Positions 25,884 to 35,000 of a stretch of 64,000 nucleotides of DNA are shown in pieces; the first letter of the stretch is position 1; every line of letters begins with the position of its first letter. The stretch is from Saprospiraceae bacterium (GTDB taxonomy: Bacteria; Bacteroidota; Bacteroidia; Chitinophagales; Saprospiraceae): positions 86,363 to 150,362 of the forward strand of contig JAGNXB010000003.1 of assembly GCA_017985675.1 (NCBI GenBank), written 5' to 3'. The position numbers were made by a program, and so were the translations under genes. The notes beneath the pieces are model-generated. The model ran no database searches and was not told the DNA's origin. It saw only the letters and a list, made by a program, of their open reading frames with translations.

Positions 25884-25891
25884 TACCTTTG
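25884..25891 (+). promoter_or_regulatory. -7 promoter box, near-leaderless yqeY-like gene
   Basis: TACCTTTG (TAnnTTTG match) ends four bases before the ATG at 25896. Confidence 0.5.
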
Positions 25892-25895
25892 GCAC

Positions 25896-26345
25896 ATGGC
25901 ATTAGAAGAAAACGTCATGACAGCCCTAAAGGAGGCTATGAAGGCAAAAGATCAAGCCGCAATGCGAACCTTACGTTCGATAAAAGCGGCGATACTCCTT
26001 TTCAAAACCAGCGGCAGCGGAGAGGAATTAAATGGAGAAGCAGAGATAAAATTGCTTCAAAAGATGGTCAAACAGCGAAAGGAATCGGCAGGCATCTTTC
26101 ATCAACAAAACAGATTGGATCTGGCACAGACCGAGGAGGAAGAGATTGCTGTTTTGGAGCAGTTTTTACCGGCACAATTAGACGAAGCAGCCCTAACGCT
26201 TATCATACAACAAATCATCACCGATACGGGCGCTACCTCTGCCAAAGACATGGGCAAAGTCATTGGTCAAGCCAATAAACAGCTTGCTGGTAAAGCAGAA
26301 GGTAGAGTAATATCGGAAGTTGTAAAACGATTACTGGCCAGCTAA
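25896..26345 (+). CDS. GatB/YqeY domain protein
   Basis: 149 residues, the standard length for the YqeY family. 'MTALKEAMKAKDQAAMRTLR' at the start, 'IKLLQKMVKQRKESAGIF' in the middle and 'FLPAQLDEAAL' plus 'DMGKVIGQAN' later are typical. The domain is homologous to the tRNA-binding tail of GatB and is thought to act in tRNA-dependent amidation or tRNA handling, but the free-standing protein's role is not settled. An overlapping frame from 25889 is a shadow. Confidence 0.93.
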   Translation: MALEENVMTALKEAMKAKDQAAMRTLRSIKAAILLFKTSGSGEELNGEAEIKLLQKMVKQRKESAGIFHQQNRLDLAQTEEEEIAVLEQFLPAQLDEAALTLIIQQIITDTGATSAKDMGKVIGQANKQLAGKAEGRVISEVVKRLLAS

Positions 26346-26358
26346 CCTGACCTAATTT

Positions 26359-27441
26359 ATGCACTTACTTATTGCGGCGCTAAACTGGGGGATGGGTCAT
26401 GCTTCACGCACGGTTCCACTTATCCGCGCTTTTCAGGAAAGAGGTATGCATATTTCACTTGCCTCTGATGGTGTTGCAGCTGATTTATTTCGTGCAGAAT
26501 TCCCTGACCTGGAGGTGCACGAGTTGCCATCATACAAGGTCAGCTACCCCTCCAGTAATATCTATCTCAATGTCCTGTTGAGTGCCTGGAATATCCTGAC
26601 GGCCAAACAAAAGGAGAAACGTTGGCTTAAGACATTTCGAATCACCCACAAAGTTGATGCGGTCATTAGCGATAATCGGTATGGACTCCGTGCAAAAGAT
26701 ATTCCCTGTGTGTTAATTACACACCAACTCCAACTTTATGGGGAGTGGTCATGGGCTAATAAAATTGGTGAATTCATTATCCGTAGATGGATACGCAAAT
26801 TTACGGAAGTATGGGTACCTGATTGGCAGGGAACATCGTCGTTAACAGGGGGTATGGCTACATGGAAGTATACGCAACCTCCCGTCCGTTACATAGGGCC
26901 TATATCACGATTCCAGGTCGTTGAACATGGTCAGAACAAGGATTTGGATATTGTCGCCATTCTTTCAGGTCCAGAGCCACAACGCACTTGGTTTGAGCAA
27001 AAGATAAGAGAACAACTGGTTACAATCGAAGGGCAACATCTCCTCATAAGAGGGACCAAAGAAACCGCAGCTCTGGGTTTTAGTCAGGGCAACAATCTAA
27101 AAATAATTGACTTTCTGCCCGCCGCAGAACTTCAACATTGGGTAAACCGATCAAAGATGCAAGTTAGCCGATCGGGTTATTCCACGGTTATGGATTTGGT
27201 TTATTCGGGGATTCCGGCACTAATGGTGCCAACACCTGGACAGTTTGAACAAGAATTCCTCTGTACGTTCCTGCAAGGTAAAGGGCCCTGGCAGTTTCAG
27301 GATCAGAAAGATATGGATATAGCCAAGGCCTGGGGAATGCGGGAGCAATTTGCCAGCCCTTTAATTCAACAGCCAACGGGCCATGAGGCGGATGATACTG
27401 CAAACCGATTTATCCGGGATTTGGAATCCAGGAAAGGTTAA
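26359..27441 (+). CDS. MurG-like GT-B glycosyltransferase
   Basis: 360 residues. 'LIAALNWGMGHASRTVPLIRAF' resembles the glycine/His-containing N-terminal loop of MurG and UDP-glycosyltransferase-type GT-B enzymes. The C-terminal half has 'ILSGPEPQRTWFEQ' and the donor-binding 'VSRSGYSTVMDLVYSGIPALMVP' segment. It probably transfers a sugar from a nucleotide donor; acceptor unknown. It follows the YqeY-like gene by 13 bases and is probably cotranscribed with it. Confidence 0.83.
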   Translation: MHLLIAALNWGMGHASRTVPLIRAFQERGMHISLASDGVAADLFRAEFPDLEVHELPSYKVSYPSSNIYLNVLLSAWNILTAKQKEKRWLKTFRITHKVDAVISDNRYGLRAKDIPCVLITHQLQLYGEWSWANKIGEFIIRRWIRKFTEVWVPDWQGTSSLTGGMATWKYTQPPVRYIGPISRFQVVEHGQNKDLDIVAILSGPEPQRTWFEQKIREQLVTIEGQHLLIRGTKETAALGFSQGNNLKIIDFLPAAELQHWVNRSKMQVSRSGYSTVMDLVYSGIPALMVPTPGQFEQEFLCTFLQGKGPWQFQDQKDMDIAKAWGMREQFASPLIQQPTGHEADDTANRFIRDLESRKG

Positions 27442-27446
27442 CTTGA

Positions 27447-27923
27447 CTAGATCTTATTCCATTCCCATATGCCGTATTGTAGCACTGTGGGCAGTTTAAA
27501 CCCGCACAGTTTCAAGGTCAGCAGGATATTGCCCCGGTGATGGGACTCATGGTGAATAAAATATCCCAACAAAGGGACAACGCCCCGTTTGAAACCTTTG
27601 ATCGTCCCCCCTTGTTCCATGCCGTTTTTAAGCATATTCCCCACCATCTCTGCCGAGATATTATGCAGATCTTTTAACAGGGGTATGGTTTTAATGTCCT
27701 CAGCTTTGACGGTTGTCAGTCCTTCAATGACAGACTTATCCATCTTTTCTAGTTTCCAGAACCGTACATTATACATATGTGCCAGTTGGTGACCCACCGT
27801 GCCACCCCCTCGTTTGGATGTTGTCAAGGATAATGCTTCATCCGTTAAGGCATCCATCAACATTAGATTGGTGCGATGATGAATAAACCAGGTATCAATG
27901 ATTTGTTGTTCAAGAAGGGACAT
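27447..27923 (-). CDS. DinB family protein
   Basis: 158 residues of the four-helix DinB fold. The putative metal-binding triad is visible: His in 'VGHQLAHMYNVRFWK' and the His pair in 'YFIHHESHHRGNIL'. DinB-like proteins include thiol-dependent S-transferases and many of unknown role. It converges with the glycosyltransferase gene five bases away. Confidence 0.85.
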   Translation of the reverse strand: MSLLEQQIIDTWFIHHRTNLMLMDALTDEALSLTTSKRGGGTVGHQLAHMYNVRFWKLEKMDKSVIEGLTTVKAEDIKTIPLLKDLHNISAEMVGNMLKNGMEQGGTIKGFKRGVVPLLGYFIHHESHHRGNILLTLKLCGFKLPTVLQYGIWEWNKI

Positions 27924-28084
27924 AGACCTGGTTGTTTATCAAAACATAAATGTATATACTCTTATTTTTCAAATCAATGTGAAAAAATTACTCTTTTAAT
28001 GTGATGTTAAAGCACTAAGTTTGTTCCCTCCAATCTGTAGAGAACTAAATAATAAAATGTTACGCTACCAATTAAAACCTACAA

Positions 28085-29266
28085 TCATCCCATTTCCTCA
28101 AGTGCCGCTTGTTTGACTGCCTTTGCTACTTTCCAGGCGACTTCTTCATTAAGTGTTGCGGGAATAATCATGTCTTTCCGGGGCTCGCGAATAAATTCAG
28201 CAATGGCATAAGCTGCAGCGAGTTTCATTCGTGGGGAGATCTTTTTTGCCCGGGCATCCAGTGCTCCTCTGAAAATACCTGGGAATCCGAGTGCATTGTT
28301 GACCTGGTTGGGCATGTCGCTTCGGCCGGTAGCTACGACAGCTGCGCCCCCAGCATAAGCCTCTTCCGGCATAATTTCGGGAGTAGGATTGGCCAAAGCA
28401 AAAATGATGGGGTCAGGGGCCATCGTGCGAATGTCATCCCGTGTTAATAGATCTCCGACGCTTACTCCGATAAACACGTCAGCATTGCGGATAGCATCCC
28501 GCACATCTCCGGTGTGACGTTGAAGGTTACTCCACTGGAGCGTTTCCCTTTTCGAATCGTTGATATCGTCCCTGTCGGGATGTATGATTCCTTTTGTGTC
28601 GCAAATAAGCAGTTCCTTGATGGGTGTACAAAGTTCACCCGAATAGCCATCTACACATTTGAGCATTTTGGCGATGGCGATACCTGCCGCACCAGCACCA
28701 TTGATCACAATTTTTAACTCGCTAAACGGCTTATTCACAAGCTTTGCCGCATTGATAAGTCCAGCCAGTGTAACAATGGCAGTGCCGTGCTGATCATCGT
28801 GGAAGACAGGAATACCAATATCCTGCAATTGCTCTTCAATATAAAAACTCTGCGGCGCAGCTATATCTTCGAGATTAATGCCGCCAAAAACTGGGGCTAT
28901 ACGTTTTACGGTAGCAATGATTTCATCTGGATCCTGTGTATCCAGACAAATAGGAAAGGCATCCAAGGCGGCAAATCGTTTAAACAACATGGCTTTGCCC
29001 TCCATGACAGGAATAGAAGCCAGGGCACCTATGTTTCCAAGTCCCAATACCGCTGATCCATCGGTGACGATTGCGATTGTATTTCCTTTGATTGTATAAT
29101 CATAGGCTAGCTCGGGATTAGCTTCAATAGCTTTGCAGGGTGCAGCTACACCCGGAGAATATACCAATGCCAACTCGTGGGCATCATGAAGATCAATTTT
29201 TGCATTCACCCTGATTTTGCCTCGTAATTGCTTGTGCAGCATCATGCTTTCCTCGTAAATATCCAT
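28085..29266 (-). CDS. NAD(P)-dependent malic enzyme (short form)
   Basis: 393 residues. Oxidative decarboxylation of malate to pyruvate. Motifs: 'YSPGVAAPCKAI', 'DGSAVLGLGNIGALA', 'FHDDQHGTAIVTLAG', 'INGAGAAGIAIAKM' (dinucleotide fold) and 'FALANPTPEI'. Many Gram-negative homologues carry a C-terminal phosphotransacetylase-like domain and are about 750 residues; this one stops after the malic domain. The start 'MDIYEESMMLHKQLRGKI' is typical. Confidence 0.94.
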   Translation of the reverse strand: MDIYEESMMLHKQLRGKIRVNAKIDLHDAHELALVYSPGVAAPCKAIEANPELAYDYTIKGNTIAIVTDGSAVLGLGNIGALASIPVMEGKAMLFKRFAALDAFPICLDTQDPDEIIATVKRIAPVFGGINLEDIAAPQSFYIEEQLQDIGIPVFHDDQHGTAIVTLAGLINAAKLVNKPFSELKIVINGAGAAGIAIAKMLKCVDGYSGELCTPIKELLICDTKGIIHPDRDDINDSKRETLQWSNLQRHTGDVRDAIRNADVFIGVSVGDLLTRDDIRTMAPDPIIFALANPTPEIMPEEAYAGGAAVVATGRSDMPNQVNNALGFPGIFRGALDARAKKISPRMKLAAAYAIAEFIREPRKDMIIPATLNEEVAWKVAKAVKQAALEEMG

Positions 29267-29436
29267 TCGACCGATGATTTATTGAATAGGGGAGGCTAAG
29301 ATAATGGGAAGAAGCTGAATACAACCAAGTTAGCATAGTGAAAGATCACCAATTTACATCACCTTCATATAAGTACACAGCCTAGGTTAAAACTTCGACT
29401 CGCCAGTGTAATTCACATCTACGTTAATGTTGAAAC

Positions 29437-29464
29437 AAAAAAGCCCGTACCAAAAGGCACGGGC
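29437..29464 (-). terminator. rho-independent terminator after the 203-residue secreted protein
   Basis: Stem GCCCGT...ACGGGC (29443-29464) with an AAAA loop, followed on the minus strand by six T. Confidence 0.8.
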
Positions 29465-29501
29465 TGACTATAGAAAGTTAAAACGTCTGATCCTGAACGA
29501 T

Positions 29502-30113
29502 CTAGTTGCCTGCTTTTTTAACTGCAGCTTTTCCTGGTTTTGTGCTGTCAAGGCCGCTACCTGCTTTTTTCACAGTAAATTTCCGCTCGGACACATTTGT
29601 ACCGCAACGAGCACGCAAGATGTAATCATCTGCTGCAAGAGTTGTAGCATCAATAACCGGAGTGGTGGCAGTAAGTGCGGTGCCATCAACTGTTTTGCGG
29701 TTTTGGCGAGCAACCTGCTTTTGGTTGGCAGCCTGATTACCAGCGACTGTAGGAGGGCATTTGGAGTTATCACACACTGACCATCCTTTTACAGCCTGGC
29801 CTTTGGAGTTGACCAGCTCAAAGTTGAGCTCTTTGCAAACAGGGCTTTTTGACGTAGGATTACCCGCTTTAGCATTGACAGGTGTGGCGTCCCATACGGT
29901 TGTTTCGAGGTCACCTGTTGGGGATTTGACATCGATAACGACAGTGCAACAAGCACCCTTGTTTACTGCAGCGGTTGCATTTGTAGTCGTGGTAGATTTC
30001 GTACCAGTAGTTTGGTTCTTTTTAGGCGTACTTGATTTGGTACCCAAATCGGATTGTGCTGTGAGCGATCCAGCAAGGAGAAGTGCAAAAACGAAAAAGA
30101 AAGCATGTTTCAT
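29502..30113 (-). CDS. secreted cysteine-containing protein of unknown function
   Basis: 203 residues. Signal peptide 'MKHAFFFVFALLLAGSLTAQ', then a Thr/Lys/Asn-rich linker (~21-50), then a part with six or seven Cys including 'GACCTVVID', 'CKELNFEL', 'WSVCDNSKCPP' and 'RARCGTN'; the tail is Lys/Ala-rich. The Cys could form disulfides in the periplasm or at the surface. No T9SS domain or known family recognised. It has its own terminator. Confidence 0.72.
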   Translation of the reverse strand: MKHAFFFVFALLLAGSLTAQSDLGTKSSTPKKNQTTGTKSTTTTNATAAVNKGACCTVVIDVKSPTGDLETTVWDATPVNAKAGNPTSKSPVCKELNFELVNSKGQAVKGWSVCDNSKCPPTVAGNQAANQKQVARQNRKTVDGTALTATTPVIDATTLAADDYILRARCGTNVSERKFTVKKAGSGLDSTKPGKAAVKKAGN

Positions 30114-30415
30114 AAAAACAAATTGATGGGTTGAAAAAATAGGGTTAGTAATTGTTGATAAGTAATGTGTTGCTGAAGAAAGTCATTTGCTGCGCATCTT
30201 CCATTATAGCCTCAGCCTGTAAATTTCTTTTCTTTCCCTTCCATTTGAAGTGCAAATAAAAAGTTACCCAACAAGGTAAATAAATTCTCAAAGATGCAGT
30301 ACGTCCTAAACCAAACGATGACATGCTTCAATGTGCATCCATACCCGCACAATAAAAAAGCGTCCAGTACAGGGAGATACTGAACGCTTTTTAAAGAACT
30401 ACCTGTTAAGAAAGT
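30114..30415. other. intergenic region with terminator
   Basis: About 300 bases. Holds the terminator of the NlpE-like gene (30353-30388) and presumably the promoter of the secreted protein gene; nothing else noted. Confidence 0.5.
30353..30388 (-). terminator. rho-independent terminator after NlpE-like gene
   Basis: Imperfect stem AGCGTCCAGTA/TACTGAACGCT (30359-30388) around a short loop, with A runs on the plus strand to the left, giving T runs on the minus-strand transcript. Confidence 0.75.
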
Positions 30416-30847
30416 TTACTTTTTGCGGAGAACAAACTTATCGGCATCCTCACCTGTATTTTCCTTTCCTTCCAAGTTTAGGTGGGTAAGTGTTTTATTA
30501 CCTACGGCATACTGATTGCCCCCCATCACTTTGTCTAAAATGATCACTTTGAGCGAATCATTCCAGGAATAAGTGCCTCGCTCTTCAATGACCAAAGGTT
30601 TTTCTTTGCCCAGGAAATCAGACTTTTTGTAAAAGGTGCTATCGGCATTAAGCAATATTTCCGTAGCAATTCCTTTGCAATCGGCACAAGGCAAGACGCC
30701 GGTATAATTGCCAGCTACATCTGTGCTTGCCGGATCAGCAGCCATTTCGGTCGTTTCATTATCGGTTGAAGCGGCATCATCACCTGCCTGGTTTTTACAA
30801 CCAAAAAGGGAAATCAACACAAAAACCAGGAGAGTTAGTCTAGACAT
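30416..30847 (-). CDS. NlpE-like lipoprotein
   Basis: 143 residues. Lipoprotein signal 'MSRLTLLVFVLISLFGC' with the lipobox Cys at 17, an acidic Asp/Glu/Ala linker (~20-45), then 'GNYTGVLPCADCKGIATEIL', the characteristic N-terminal NlpE barrel motif with its CxxC, and 'RGTYSWNDSLKVIIL'. NlpE is linked to envelope stress and copper sensing in Enterobacteria; here only the domain relationship is claimed. Confidence 0.85.
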   Translation of the reverse strand: MSRLTLLVFVLISLFGCKNQAGDDAASTDNETTEMAADPASTDVAGNYTGVLPCADCKGIATEILLNADSTFYKKSDFLGKEKPLVIEERGTYSWNDSLKVIILDKVMGGNQYAVGNKTLTHLNLEGKENTGEDADKFVLRKK

Positions 30848-31022
30848 AGGGCATTCAATTATTAACGAAGAAATAAGATCATTTCAATATCGGGCGCAAA
30901 GATAAGCCCGCATATGGATTGATGAAAGGGATAGGATAAATCCAACATAGAAGTCAATCTATTCATGGGCTCTAAAGACAAATGAAAGACGCAGGGCTAC
31001 GAATAAACCTTGCCCATGAGTT

Positions 31023-31841
31023 TTACACAGAAACACCATAATCCCGCAATGCGTCGTTTAGGGAGGTCTTGAGATCGGTGGATGGTTTTCGTTGACCAAT
31101 GATCAGTGCACAATTCACCTGATAATCACCGGCAGGAAACGATTTGGTATAGCTACCGGGGATGACCACCGAGCGCGCTGGCACCCTGCCCCTATGAATC
31201 ACCGGTTCAGAGCCAGTGACATCAATGATATGGGTTGATTGTGTCAGCACTACATTGGCACCCAATACCGCCTCCCTTTCTACGCGAACGCCTTCCACCA
31301 CAATGCAACGCGAGCCGATAAAACAATTGTCCTCAATAATGACTGGTGCTGCTTGGACCGGCTCTAAAACACCGCCGATGCCAACACCGCCACTCAGATG
31401 CACATGCCGACCTATTTGTGCACAGGACCCAACGGTAGCCCAGGTGTCCACCATGGAGCCGCTTCCTACCCATGCACCAATGTTGACATAGGATGGCATC
31501 ATGATCACACCCCGCTCGAGAAAAGCACCATATCTGGCAATTGCATGGGGCACCACGCGCACCCCTTGTTCTTCATAATTGCGCTTGAGTGGAATTTTAT
31601 CGTGAAAGACAAATGGACCCACTTCTACCACCTCCATTTTTTGGATGGGGAAATACAGAATGACGGCTTTTTTCACCCATTCATTCACCTGCCAACTTGC
31701 ATCATCCAAAGGCTGCGCCACGCGCAGTAAGCCCTTGTCCAACTCGTCCACAATGGTTTTAATGGCTTTTTGTATTTCCGGCTGTTCGAGCAAGGAGCGG
31801 TCATTCCAGACTGCTTCAATGGTAGATTGGAGTGCGTGCAT
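31023..31841 (-). CDS. dapD: 2,3,4,5-tetrahydropyridine-2,6-dicarboxylate N-succinyltransferase
   Basis: 272 residues from ATG 31841 ('MHALQSTIEAVWNDRSLLEQ'), the normal length; the in-frame extension to 31913 lies before the promoter box. Left-handed beta-helix hexapeptide repeats run from about 130 to 235 ('GSMVDTWATVGSCAQIGRHV', 'VIIEDNCFIGSRCIVVEGV'). The enzyme makes N-succinyl-2-amino-6-oxopimelate in the succinylase branch of lysine and diaminopimelate synthesis. A -7 box at 31846-31853 ends four bases before this start. Confidence 0.95.
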   Translation of the reverse strand: MHALQSTIEAVWNDRSLLEQPEIQKAIKTIVDELDKGLLRVAQPLDDASWQVNEWVKKAVILYFPIQKMEVVEVGPFVFHDKIPLKRNYEEQGVRVVPHAIARYGAFLERGVIMMPSYVNIGAWVGSGSMVDTWATVGSCAQIGRHVHLSGGVGIGGVLEPVQAAPVIIEDNCFIGSRCIVVEGVRVEREAVLGANVVLTQSTHIIDVTGSEPVIHRGRVPARSVVIPGSYTKSFPAGDYQVNCALIIGQRKPSTDLKTSLNDALRDYGVSV

Positions 31842-31845
31842 GGTG

Positions 31846-31853
31846 CAAAAGTA
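31846..31853 (-). promoter_or_regulatory. -7 promoter box, near-leaderless dapD
   Basis: Reads TACTTTTG on the minus strand, four bases before the dapD ATG. Decides the start in favour of 31841. Confidence 0.5.
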
Positions 31854-32042
31854 GCCAACCAAATCCAATGTTTCCATGCGACCAAGCTTCCGGAAAATTC
31901 CAATCCCGGACAAAAAGTTTGTTGACGTATGGTCAAATTACACGAAATGCCATGATAAACGGGCATTTTATGTCCTATCCACCTAACTTTATGCATCCTT
32001 TTTAAGCTATTGTCGGTTTAACCTAACCTAACCATTACTCTT

Positions 32043-35000
32043 TTGAAAAATCATTGTTTTCAGATCCTCACACTGATCCTGTGGCCTGTCTTGCTTTCTG
32101 CCCAATCCTTGTGGCAACCAGCCCCTTTGCCCCGGATTGACTCATGGGCTGAAGATGGGCCCTTGCCGCTACAGTATAAAAGTTATGCGCTCAACCAGGA
32201 TATGCTGCTGGCTTTATTGGCGGATGCCCCTTTGCGATTTGACGGGCAAAATGGTACACCTGTAAGTATTTCTTTGCCCCTGCCCAACGGCGAATTCGAA
32301 ACCTTTATAATATGGCACAGCCCGGTCATGCAAACAGGTCTTGCGTCTAAATACCCCGACATCCATACCTGGTTCGGCTACAATCCTGACCAACACGCCC
32401 ACTGGGTACATCTGGATTTAGGTCCCCGCGGATTCCATGCTCTTATAACTGCGCCTGGTGCCGATCCAATATATATTGATCCTTTCGACCGTTTAGAAGG
32501 CAGCGGTCCCTATTTGATTTATCAAAAATCCGATTTTGCCCATCCTCAAAAGGACCCGTTTGATTGCCTTACCCAGGACATCAAAGAAAAATCCAAAGAA
32601 GCAGAAGAACAATCCGGAGAACGCAGCGATGGCACACTAAGGACATATCGACTTGCATTAGCATGTACCGGCGAGTACGGTGCTTTTCATGGATCAACAA
32701 AAACCCAGGTGTTGGCAGCAATGGCTACCACCCTCAACCGAATCAACGGCATTTATGAACGTGAGTTTGGCTTGCGCATGGAACTAGTTGCAGATAATGA
32801 CAAAATCATTTATTTAAACGGCGCGACAGACCCTTTTACGAACGATGATATCTCCAGTCTGCTTGGCGAAAACCAGGATGAATGTGATGCAAAAATAGGT
32901 CCAGCCAATTACGATGTAGGGCATGTTTTTGGAACAGGCGGGGGCGGACTCGCTACCTTAAATTCGCCCTGCAACAACAACAGCAAAGCAAGAGCGGCTA
33001 CTGGCTTGTCAAGCCCTATTGGCGATCCCTTTGATATCGACTATGTTGCACATGAATTTGGGCACCAGTTTGGTTGCAACCATACGTTTAATAACTCTTG
33101 CAGCGGCAACCGCAACAATGCTACAGCATGGGAGCCTGGCAGTGGATCGACGATTATGAGTTATAGCGGTATTTGTGCGCCGAATGTCAAAAATGCCAGC
33201 GACGCCTTTTTTCATGGTGGCAATCTGCTGGAAACCAGAAATTTTACCGTCAACGGCAATGGTAATACCTGCCCCGAAAAACTAGTCACCGGTAATCAGT
33301 TACCACAGGTATCAGCTGGTTTGAATTACACCATTCCCCGATCCACACCTTTCGAACTTGAAGCAAGTGCCTCTGACCCTGATGGGGATGCGCTTACCTA
33401 TAGCTGGGAGCAGTATGATAATCAGATTGCCACCATGCCGCCAGTGAATACAAACGGCACTGGTCCGACCTTCCGTTCCTTTCCTCCGGATACTGTACCA
33501 GTGAGGGTGTTTCCCAACCTGATGGCCGTTTTGGGAGGTACTTCGCCCACATGGGAGGTATTGCCATCTGTAGCCAGGTTGCTCAACTTCAGGGTAACTG
33601 TCCGGGACAATCATCCCGGGCACGGACTCTGGGCCCAGGATGCGATGCAGATTACGGTTGATGGCACTTCGGGTCCATTTACCGTCACCGCACCAAATAC
33701 AGCAGTCACCTGGCGGGTCGGCGACACGGTCAGTGTCACGTGGAACCGAGCCAATACACATGTAGCCCCTGTCAGTGCGGATCGGGTGGATATTTGGCTT
33801 TCGTTGGATGGTGGCTATCTCTATCCGGTATTGTTGGCATCAGGTGTGCCCAATAATGGGACATCGAGTGTAGTGGTTCCCTTCAAACTGAGCAATAGCT
33901 GCCGAATCAAAGTAAAAGGACATGGCAATGTCTTTTTTGATGTATCCAACACCAATTTTTCGATCAAAGAGCCGGTCAGCCCCAGTTTCCTGGCAAGTGG
34001 ACTTGAAGATACCCTTCGATACTGCAACACCGGATCTGATACGCTTACAGTACATGTCGCCCTTCAGCCGCTGAATAATTTTACAGCGCCTATTATGCTG
34101 ATGCTTCAGGCACCCGCCGGACTACAAACCAATTTACAATCCAACTGGACACTTACCGGAACAGACACCATTACGTTTCAAATCTGGGGCATGGGTGACC
34201 TTAATCCCGGAGAGGATCAATTTAAACTGGTCCTCACCGCTCCTGGTGTAATCCGCACCCTGAGCTATTCCCTGAGCGGATTTGGCCCACTCGCTGCCCT
34301 GCCTGATGCGGTCTTTCCTTTGGACAATACGGATAGTGTAGGTTTTCAATTTTTACTGCAATGGTCACCGGTAACCGACGCGGATGATTATGTCCTGGAG
34401 CTCGCCACATCACCGGCATTTGGCGCTAGTTTGGTAATGTCCCAAACCACCAGAGATACGTTTGTGCCGGTAGCACTTGAACCCTCTACACGATATTACT
34501 GGCGGGTCTCACCGCGCAATGTATGTGGTATTCAGCCGGCCCGGCGGGTATGGGTTTTCCGGACAATACTGGAAGAATGTGCCGATTACACCCCGGCTAT
34601 TTTACCTATCGACATCCCGGCTGATGAAGCGTTTATCACCAACTCGATCATCCCTGTGGCGGGTCCCGGCAAGGTTTCCGCGGTGAGGGTAGATGTGGAT
34701 CTGACCCATGCCAAACTCGAAGATATCACCCTGCGCTTGCTTCACCCATCGGGCAATGCCCGCAGCGTTTACGCCAAATCTTGTGTTGATGGCGAGGATA
34801 TCATTGCCACTTTTGCGGATGATGGCGATGAGTTTACCTGTTCCGGGCAGCAACCGGCTGTGAGCGGCACCATTAAGCCGGCAACAGGTTTGTTTACCAA
34901 TTTGATCGGGCAGCAAGTAGCTGGCAACTGGGCGCTGCGCATAATTGACGACTTCCCGCAAGGCGGCGGGGTGCTGAATAGCTGGTCTCTCAACGTGTGC

